Source: Planctomycetota bacterium
GTDB taxonomy: Bacteria > Planctomycetota > Planctomycetia > Pirellulales > Pirellulaceae
Direction of reading: 5' to 3'
DNA length: 7,574 nucleotides
Assembly (NCBI GenBank): GCA_026692885.1
Contig: JAPLNJ010000081.1
Coordinates: forward strand, 1 to 7,574
Part shown: piece after piece, positions 1 through 4,304 of the stretch
How the letters are laid out: the number at the start of each line of letters is the position of its first letter
Position numbering within the stretch: the stretch's first letter is position 1
Translations under genes and position numbers: made by a program
Notes under the pieces: generated by a model
The model's database searches: none
What the model saw: only the letters and a program-made list of their open reading frames with translations
Told to the model about the DNA's origin: nothing

Positions 1-291
1 ATCCCACAGATCACGGCGGTCGGGGTAGTCCTTGACGGCCGTCTCGTAATACGCCAAAGCTTCGCCCCAGCGGCGTTGTGACTCCAGGTCGGTCCCCCGC
101 TGGAAGACTTGCTGGATGCCGGATTCGTCGGACAACGCTTCGGTCGGAATCCGCACCTGGGCGTGTGACCGAACGGGGACGAATCCGAGCAGCAGCATCG
201 CTGCCAGCGACGCGAGAACGAACTTTGTGAGCGGCGAGGGGCACAAAGGGCGCAAAACATCACGCCGGTTGTAACACATGGTTGTTTCCAT
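1..291 (-). CDS. Exported TPR protein, N-terminal part (runs off left edge)
   Basis: This is an open frame of exactly 97 codons from ATG at 291-289 to the window edge, with no stop. A second in-frame ATG lies at 279-277. Residues 1-21 are polar with basic residues, residues 22-41 form a hydrophobic stretch (FVLASLAAMLLLGFVPV), and S-H-A ending at about residue 44 makes a plausible signal peptidase I site, so the protein is probably exported. Residues 60-95 (start GIQQVFQRG, then RRWGEALAYYETAVKDYP) read as a tetratricopeptide-type helical pair. In planctomycetes this layout (signal peptide, one TPR, long C-terminal region) is familiar to me from secreted proteins that continue into PDZ and S41 C-terminal-processing protease domains. 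That identity is a guess because the rest is missing. No Shine-Dalgarno sequence precedes either ATG, so the choice between 291 and 279 is open. The gene is divergent from the STAS gene. Confidence 0.72.
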   Translation of the reverse strand, partial: METTMCYNRRDVLRPLCPSPLTKFVLASLAAMLLLGFVPVRSHAQVRIPTEALSDESGIQQVFQRGTDLESQRRWGEALAYYETAVKDYPDRRDLWD

Positions 292-771
292 CAAGGAGGC
301 ATGAGCGAAAACCGGTCGCACGGACCAACGCTTCCTCAAAGAAGCGAATTTCCTACGGCAGCTGCGCCGTTTCAGGATGTCCAGCATACTTGTGCGGCCG
401 AAGGGAGTTTGGTCGGACCCGATTTCGGCATGGGTGAATATAGGCCACGCTTTGCCCACGGTCAAAGAATCCCGGGTGGTTCTTGGCCCCTACGGTCTCC
501 GCTGTCCGCAGATCCGGAACGGCCAGGTTCCACGGATCCGGAATAGCGGTGACCTTACCGCAAGATCCTGAGTTTCCGCTCGCACATCCTGGCGTGACGC
601 TGCGTCTTGAACCGACGCTCGCGAAGGCATCCAGCGAATACTACGCAGATCCCACCTCCCAGGCAAATCCTGCGTTAAGAAAATTCGTAGCGGAAGTCGT
701 GAGACTTCCGACGTTTCGTGATCTAGCGGCCCAACCGGTCTTCTGCAAACGTGTTCCTGCGCAGCGGTTCC
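292..771. other. Intergenic region without a supported gene
   Basis: About 480 bases lie between the divergent TPR and STAS genes. Short frames occur on both strands but none has a recognisable protein or a well-placed ribosome site. The AAGGAGG at 293-299 sits only one base before the ATG at 301, too close to serve it. The region holds a nonamer repeated close by (GATCCGGAA, near 511-519 and 534-542) and the hairpin repeat at 691-710. Promoters for both flanking genes must lie here; only the rightward one is clear to me. Confidence 0.6.
691..710. repeat. REP-like hairpin with GTGA loop
   Basis: CGGAAGTC at 691-698 and GACTTCCG at 703-710 form a perfect 8-bp stem closed by GTGA, which as RNA would be a GNRA tetraloop. 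CGT at 686-688 and ACG at 711-713 extend it past a two-base bulge. I recall similar CGGAAGT/ACTTCCG hairpins as dispersed intergenic repeats in planctomycetes (memory, not checked). It lies about 60 bases upstream of the STAS promoter and has no T-tract, so it does not look like a terminator. Confidence 0.55.
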
Positions 772-800
772 TTGATGAATCGCGGCAAGACCGGTAAAAT
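772..800 (+). promoter_or_regulatory. Sigma70-type promoter of the STAS gene
   Basis: TTGATG at 772-777 (4 of 6 to the -35 consensus) and TAAAAT at 795-800 (5 of 6 to the -10 consensus) are separated by exactly 17 bases. Transcription would begin near 807, leaving a leader of about 36 bases before the ATG at 843. The bases after the -10 (GGCGGTACGC) resemble those after the putative oxidoreductase -10. Confidence 0.6.
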
Positions 801-842
801 GGCGGTACGCTGGAATCGAACGCTGGCTCCGGAGATAGGGAT

Positions 843-1196
843 ATGAAGTTAACACTGAAGTCCGCGGAAGGCGATTTTGTCCAAGTCTCACTTTCGGGTC
901 AGGTTTCGCAACGGATCCTGCTCCCAGCAGAAGATTCACTGGCGAGACTGTTGGGCCTCGACTGCTACCGTCGTCGGTTGCTCCTGGATTTGAGTGACGT
1001 TCAAGTGATCGACTCCAGCGGCGTGGGCTGGTTGCTGGGGTGCCAGAAACGGTTTCGCGCGCAAGGCGGCCAAATGGTGGTCCACTCGTTCTCGCCACTC
1101 GTCCGCGAAATCCTGGAGACGCTGAAGATGCACTTGGTCTTGCTGATGGCCGACGACGAGCAGCAAGCACGAGACCTTGCGACCAAGGCGAAGTAG
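843..1196 (+). CDS. STAS-domain protein (anti-sigma factor antagonist family)
   Basis: A 117-residue single-domain protein. The ATG at 843 has GGAG at 831-834, eight bases upstream. Residues 4-20 form the opening beta strands, residues 45-57 the central strand (RLLLDLSDVQVID), followed by the family hallmark D57-S58-S59-G60 and the helix VGWLLGCQKRF. Residues 76-81 (GQMVVH) and 85-97 complete the alternating fold. In SpoIIAA/RsbV-type antagonists the serine of the DSSG motif is phosphorylated by a partner kinase, and the unphosphorylated form releases a sigma factor by binding the anti-sigma. The motif is intact here, so S58 (or S59) is the expected site. No RsbW/SpoIIAB-like kinase or sigma factor gene lies in the window, so the partner must be encoded elsewhere and the regulated process is unknown. 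It is a cytoplasmic, monocistronic gene. Its TAG stop lies within the first bases of the 31-bp inverted repeat. Confidence 0.9.
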   Translation: MKLTLKSAEGDFVQVSLSGQVSQRILLPAEDSLARLLGLDCYRRRLLLDLSDVQVIDSSGVGWLLGCQKRFRAQGGQMVVHSFSPLVREILETLKMHLVLLMADDEQQARDLATKAK

Positions 1197-1281
1197 GGTG
1201 GGCCAAGTACTCGCGGCCCACCATCGAAAGAAAGGCCATTTTGTTAGAATTGGTGGGCCGCGAGTACTTGGCCCACCCTAC
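1193..1281. repeat. Perfect 31-bp inverted repeat, planctomycete-type dispersed element
   Basis: Positions 1193-1223 and 1251-1281 are exact reverse complements, separated by a 27-base AT-richer spacer. The left arm opens with GTAGGGTGGGCCAAGTACTC. The element supplies the TAG stop of the STAS gene and sits between two convergent genes, so its transcript could fold into a very strong stem that blocks read-through in both directions. There is no immediate T-tract; the nearest T run is 1301-1306. No transposase is present, so a non-autonomous MITE- or REP-like element is the simplest reading. I recall this same arm sequence as widespread in planctomycete genomes (memory, not verified). Confidence 0.88.
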
Positions 1282-1371
1282 CGTGAATCGTGTTTGCACA
1301 TTTTTTCACAGCCTCGGAGCGTGGGAACGAGAGCGGCGCGAAGATGTTCACAGTTCCACGACGTCGCCCTC

Positions 1372-2412
1372 TCAGATCCTGACCAATCGCTTCTTTCTCA
1401 CCGATTCGGCCTGTTTGTGACTCAGGATGATCGCGTCGCGTGCCAAATCCCCCGAGAGCGTCGGTGAAGATTGATTGGTGCCCACGCACCGGAGGACCTC
1501 TTTAATCTCGGCCACAAAGGCCTGCACCGGATCGCCCCCGTCAATCATCGGCCGGATCACGTCCCCCTTGTCCGTCAGGATTTTCAAGGGCATGGCCTCG
1601 CTCGTGTCGCTGAAGGACGCCGATTCGTAGTGCAGCGTCGCCTTTTCAAGATGGATCTCGAAACCGTGCGTGAAGGGCCGTCCCTGCTGGTCGATGACCC
1701 CGGAAACAGCGGTGACCACCAGCGACGGATCGTCAAAATGAAACTGAGTGTTACAGTACGAGACGGCCTCGCCTTTCAGCCGGCCCTGGCTGAGCACTGC
1801 CGTGGGCATGCCGAACAGCATGCGAATCAGATGGGCGTCGTGGATGTGCAGATCAATCAGCGGTCCTCCGACCCGGTTCAGGTCGTAGAAGTCCTTGAGC
1901 CACAACGGATCCGAGATGACCCGCTTGAACGTCCCGCCCAGGAGTTTGCCGTACTTACCGCCGCGAATCAACTTCACAGCGTGGGCGTATTCGGGGAAAA
2001 AGGGGAGGACATGCCCGATCAGCAGCTGTTTGCCGGCCGTTTGCGCCGCCTCAACCATGCGGCGGCAATCTGCCGTCGTCAGGGCCATAGGCTTCTCGCA
2101 CGACACATGTTTGCCAGCCTTCAGCGCCATGCATGCCGCCCGGGCGTGTGCGCTCGGCGGCAGACAGATGTCGATCATGTCCAGGTTGGGATCGGCGACC
2201 AGATCTTCCAATTGGGAATACTTCGCCATTCCCGACAGATCCACCATTTCGCCGGGCGGTCCGAAGTTGCCCTTGATGCTGCGCCAGTCGCCAGCCAGTC
2301 TTGTCGCATCTTGTTCACAGACCGCCACTAACTTGACGCCGCGGATGCGTTGGTAGGCCAGATAGTGGATCCAACCCATAAACCCCAGACCGGCAATTCC
2401 GACTCTAATCAT
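1372..2412 (-). CDS. Gfo/Idh/MocA family NAD(P)-dependent oxidoreductase
   Basis: A 346-residue protein, the usual length for this family of sugar, inositol and related dehydrogenases. Residues 3-13 (start RVGIAGLG, then FMG) give the N-terminal Rossmann GxGxxG cofactor loop. Residues 80-86 (IDICLPP) precede the catalytic E106-K107-P108 in HVSCEKPMAL. Residues 182-192 (GGPLIDLHIHD) carry D187 and H191, which match the conserved Asp and His that act with the EKP lysine in inositol dehydrogenase. The C-terminal half (about 125-335) is the family's alpha/beta substrate-binding domain. No signal peptide is visible, so it is probably cytoplasmic, although many planctomycete paralogues are exported. 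The substrate cannot be read from sequence. The ATG at 2412-2410 follows a weak purine-rich site (GAGGGA). It is convergent with the STAS gene and no partner metabolic gene is adjacent. Confidence 0.94.
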   Translation of the reverse strand: MIRVGIAGLGFMGWIHYLAYQRIRGVKLVAVCEQDATRLAGDWRSIKGNFGPPGEMVDLSGMAKYSQLEDLVADPNLDMIDICLPPSAHARAACMALKAGKHVSCEKPMALTTADCRRMVEAAQTAGKQLLIGHVLPFFPEYAHAVKLIRGGKYGKLLGGTFKRVISDPLWLKDFYDLNRVGGPLIDLHIHDAHLIRMLFGMPTAVLSQGRLKGEAVSYCNTQFHFDDPSLVVTAVSGVIDQQGRPFTHGFEIHLEKATLHYESASFSDTSEAMPLKILTDKGDVIRPMIDGGDPVQAFVAEIKEVLRCVGTNQSSPTLSGDLARDAIILSHKQAESVRKKRLVRI

Positions 2413-2514
2413 GATCTATCCCTCGCACAATCGATGGTGAGAAGAGGTCTTCAACCGCCGCGCCAACGGCGAGCGACCGACGACGGCCCCGCTGCCTCGT
2501 CTGCGTAGGCCGCC

Positions 2515-2543
2515 ATTGTAGAATCCGCGGCAGCACTGGTCCA
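2515..2543 (-). promoter_or_regulatory. Putative sigma70-type promoter of the oxidoreductase gene
   Basis: On the minus strand, TGGACC (2543-2538, 4 of 6 to the -35 consensus) and TACAAT (2520-2515, 5 of 6 to the -10 consensus) are 17 bases apart. The predicted start near 2508 gives a leader of about 95 bases before the ATG at 2412. The downstream bases GGCGGCCTACGC resemble those after the STAS -10. Confidence 0.42.
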
Positions 2544-2599
2544 TCCGTCGCCGGAGGATGTAGGCGAAATTGCCCTGGGACGTCGGCCAGGCAGGCGGC

Positions 2600-2833
2600 T
2601 GCCCAACGCCGCTTACTCTGAGCGGAACGGCGCTAGCCCAGTGCCATCTACTTTGGGACCATTGGGGGCGTTTTTTGTTAGCGGAGCGGCGCAAGCCGCC
2701 CGGTTTTCCGACTGTAATACCGGACGGCTCGCGCCGTGCCGCCACAAAGTAGATGGCATTGGGCGCTAGCCGCCAGTGAAGACTGGCTGCGTTTTCTCGC
2801 CTAAGACCCGCGGCTAGCGCCTTGCGGCTCACC
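2600..2833. repeat. Mosaic of palindromic REP-like repeats
   Basis: Several nested hairpins occupy this gene-free stretch. CCAGTGCCATCTACTTTG (2639-2656) and a one-mismatch reverse complement near 2751-2768 form the outer arms. Within them, GCGGC-GCAA-GCCGC near 2686-2699 and ACGGC-TCGC-GCCGT near 2724-2737 form two short hairpins, and GCCGCCCGGT pairs with ACCGGACGGC with one mismatch. The palindromic GCGCTAGC or GGCTAGCGC motif recurs near 2630, 2762 and 2812. GCCAGT-GAAG-ACTGGC (2772-2787) is another hairpin. The remainder of 2413-2600 holds only the oxidoreductase promoter candidate. I recall similar AGCGG/CGGCTCGCGCCG modules as dispersed repeats in planctomycetes. Confidence 0.7.
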
Positions 2834-2888
2834 ATGTCCGAGTGCAAAGCAAGTGGCCTTGGGCTGCTGCCGGTCGGCTACGATTTTG

Positions 2889-2897
2889 TGGTACAAT
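2889..2897 (+). promoter_or_regulatory. Extended -10 promoter candidate for the secreted protein gene
   Basis: TGG followed by TACAAT (2892-2897) forms an extended -10 element, with no convincing -35 at normal spacing. A start near 2904 would place the ATG at 2927 behind a leader of about 23 bases and would exclude the earlier ATGs at 2822 and 2834, which overlap the repeat mosaic. Confidence 0.4.
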
Positions 2898-2915
2898 CGC
2901 GCAATTCGATTTGCC

Positions 2916-2919
2916 GGAG
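2916..2919 (+). promoter_or_regulatory. Shine-Dalgarno site supporting start at 2927
   Basis: GGAG at 2916-2919 is seven bases before the ATG at 2927, an ordinary spacing, but only one base before the ATG at 2921. It therefore favours 2927 over 2921. A GTG at 2888 would give a more basic signal-peptide n-region (RNSICRR) and cannot be excluded. Confidence 0.5.
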
Positions 2920-2926
2920 AATGCTC

Positions 2927-4030
2927 ATGCTGGGATGGCTGGCCGTCACGTTTACGCTAAGTCCGCTGATGTTGAGCCACGTGATCCCGGACCATGTCGT
3001 GTACCGGGGAATCCAAGTGGCCGTCAAGCCGGACGGCATCGAGGTCCGTTATCAATTGGGCTTGAATGGGAAGATGCTCCGGCGCGAATTGGCCAGCCGA
3101 CTGGGACCGGACAAGAGAATTCCCGCGGACGACGAGGAATGCCTCGCCCAGTATCGCGATGTCATCCTCCCCCTGCTGCCCCACAAACTGAACCTAACGA
3201 TTGACCGAGAGGCGTTGACGTTGACTCCGGTACGGGCGGAGTTGATCCGTCGGCACCAGACGCAAATCGAGTGCGTGTACTGGGGGCCATTTCCAGCGCG
3301 GACAACACCTTCCCGGCTGACGCTGGTCGATGAGAATTTCGCAGGCGTTCCCGGCGTTCACATCCTCGCGTTGAAGGGCCTCGGCCCAATCGACCTATTG
3401 CGGTCCGACGTGCCAGTGCTCTTGATGCGTGCTCCGGTCAATCGCGGGGAAGCCTCCGAGGCCGCGATCCCGCCGGCGTCAAGTCGCCGTCTGGAGGCGT
3501 ACTTCTGCCTGTCAGCACCTAGTCCACCTAGTCCCGCGGCGTCTCAGAACCCACTTAAGTCCGCGGGCGGCATGTCCCCGCCAGTCACTGAACAGGCGCC
3601 AGGCGACACGACCGACAGCACCACCGAAGACTCGCGGAGCAGTGATCGTCAGGTCAGAAACCAGGACAGTTCGGCGCTTCCCCGCGGAGGCCGGCGTGAT
3701 CCAAGACTCTTCCGCCCCAAAGGGGCCAAGACAAATCAGCCCAGAGCGTCGCGGCGACAGCCGCAGAGCGCCGCCCTGGGTACGGGTTCGATTCAGCACG
3801 GTAGCCCTGAAAGGGCGGAACAAATCGGTTCATCCCGCACGCATCGTTCGTCAGATGCGCCAAGGCTTGTTGCGCCTCTTCAGGGCTGGTGTTCTCCATC
3901 CTCTCCTAACCCAGGGCGGCGCTACGCGGCTACGCCGTTCCGCCCTGCCCTGCTATGTGGCTGCCCCTTTGGGGCGAAAACCTGTGGATCACGATCAGGG
4001 GTGCCTCAGGGGCCACTCGGTCATCCTTGA
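2927..4030 (+). CDS. Secreted protein with transporter-like N-terminal domain; C-terminus read through a repeat (likely truncated gene)
   Basis: From 2927 this reads 367 residues. Residues 1-17 are a hydrophobic export signal, followed by SHVIPDHVVYRGIQVAVKPD and a beta-rich region to about residue 165 (VRYQLGL, HKLNLTI, SRLTLVDENF, DLLRSDVP). The pattern of a His/Pro start after the signal peptide, a VxYxL strand and RxDVP before a variable linker resembles the extracytoplasmic N-domain that precedes the membrane part of NicO/HoxN-like nickel-cobalt transporters in planctomycetes. This is recalled resemblance only. No transmembrane helices follow. After about residue 190 the sequence becomes Pro/Ser/Arg-rich, and from about residue 257 (position 3695) it is a translation of the palindromic element at 3695-3993. 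I infer a gene truncated before its membrane domain, with an artefactual tail. It could instead be a soluble secreted protein of unknown function. The start is uncertain (2822, 2834, 2888, 2921 and 2927 are in frame). Confidence 0.5.
   Translation: MLGWLAVTFTLSPLMLSHVIPDHVVYRGIQVAVKPDGIEVRYQLGLNGKMLRRELASRLGPDKRIPADDEECLAQYRDVILPLLPHKLNLTIDREALTLTPVRAELIRRHQTQIECVYWGPFPARTTPSRLTLVDENFAGVPGVHILALKGLGPIDLLRSDVPVLLMRAPVNRGEASEAAIPPASSRRLEAYFCLSAPSPPSPAASQNPLKSAGGMSPPVTEQAPGDTTDSTTEDSRSSDRQVRNQDSSALPRGGRRDPRLFRPKGAKTNQPRASRRQPQSAALGTGSIQHGSPERAEQIGSSRTHRSSDAPRLVAPLQGWCSPSSPNPGRRYAATPFRPALLCGCPFGAKTCGSRSGVPQGPLGHP
3695..3993. repeat. ~300-bp giant imperfect palindrome (non-autonomous dispersed element)
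   Basis: The two halves of this segment are reverse complements of each other along most of their length. CGTGATCCA (3695-3703) pairs with TGGATCACG (3985-3993). GCCCCAAAGGGGC (3714-3726) pairs with GCCCCTTTGGGGC (3963-3975), each also self-palindromic. The stretch ending in GCGCCGCCCTGGGT, near 3760-3782, matches the complement of 3907-3930 at about 21 of 23 positions. AGCCCTGAA near 3803-3811 matches the complement of TTCAGGGCT near 3879-3887. The unpaired centre is roughly 3827-3864. The element carries no transposase and runs through the C-terminal frame of the upstream gene. Similar CCCAGGGCGGCGC and GCCCC-N3-GGGGC modules are familiar to me from planctomycete intergenic DNA. Confidence 0.8.
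3971..4000 (+). repeat. Direct repeat flanking the phospholipase gene, left copy
   Basis: The bases GGGGCGAAAACCTGTGGATC followed by ACGATCAGGG match 7153-7181 with one substitution and one deleted base. This copy is the outer end of the palindromic element. Some 30 bases on, CCTTGAT-TTCGTAATC (4024-4040) loosely resembles the CCTTGATCATAAGG that follows the right copy. Confidence 0.75.
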
Positions 4031-4192
4031 TTTCGTAATCACTCCGCGAAGCAAAACAGAATGGAACAAAATCAGGCATTCGGGAAAACACCAATTCGAG
4101 GCAAAATCAGACAGACTGAACACGCCCGGCCTGACCCCAAAGCGACACGCGAATCGGCTGCGAAAGCAGCGGAGTGAGACAACTGAGCGAGA
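4031..4192. other. Gene-free leader region upstream of the phospholipase promoter
   Basis: No gene is supported here. CAAAATCAG occurs twice (4067-4075 and 4102-4110) in an A-rich stretch, possibly the tail of another repeat. The long frame of the phospholipase stays open leftwards through this region to 3429, but its translation is basic, low in complexity and repeat-derived, so it is not counted as coding. Confidence 0.5.
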
Positions 4193-4221
4193 TTGTCACT
4201 CACGCCCATTCTCCGTACACT
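4193..4221 (+). promoter_or_regulatory. Sigma70-type promoter of the PhnD-patatin fusion gene
   Basis: TTGTCA (4193-4198, 5 of 6 to the -35 consensus) and TACACT (4216-4221, 4 of 6 to the -10 consensus) are separated by exactly 17 bases. Transcription would start near 4228, giving a leader of about 77 bases. That leader contains a GC-rich imperfect inverted repeat (CGCCCGGG near 4243 with CCCCGGGGCG near 4257) that could fold ahead of the ribosome site. The site agrees with translation beginning at 4305. Confidence 0.6.
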
Positions 4222-4292
4222 GCTGTAGGCGGGGAATTGACGCGCCCGGGCAGACTCCCCGGGGCGTTCGGTTCGGCGGGTGGATGTTGCCG

Positions 4293-4297
4293 GGAGG
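4293..4297 (+). promoter_or_regulatory. Shine-Dalgarno site fixing the start at 4305
   Basis: GGAGG at 4293-4297 is seven bases before the ATG at 4305. The other in-frame ATG at 4284 lies upstream of this site. The site, the promoter at 4193-4221 and the signal peptide after 4305 all point to the same start. Confidence 0.85.
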
Positions 4298-4304
4298 GAA
4301 TCGC

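Noticed and set aside
301..546. Small plus-strand ORF preceded by AAGGAGG
   Set aside because: Only one base separates the AAGGAGG from the ATG, the protein is low in complexity, and no homologous feature is recognisable.
490..1299. 269-codon minus-strand open frame overlapping the STAS gene
   Set aside because: It is antisense to a well-supported STAS gene, begins inside the 31-bp inverted repeat, and its translation is basic and without recognisable features.
1471..2331. 286-codon plus-strand open frame inside the oxidoreductase gene
   Set aside because: It is the antisense shadow of a gene with clear Rossmann and EKP motifs, and has no ribosome site or domain of its own.
3429..4304. Extending the phospholipase frame upstream to 3429
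   Set aside because: The extension would cross the palindromic element and overlap the upstream gene. The Shine-Dalgarno site at 4293-4297, the promoter at 4193-4221 and the signal peptide all support 4305.
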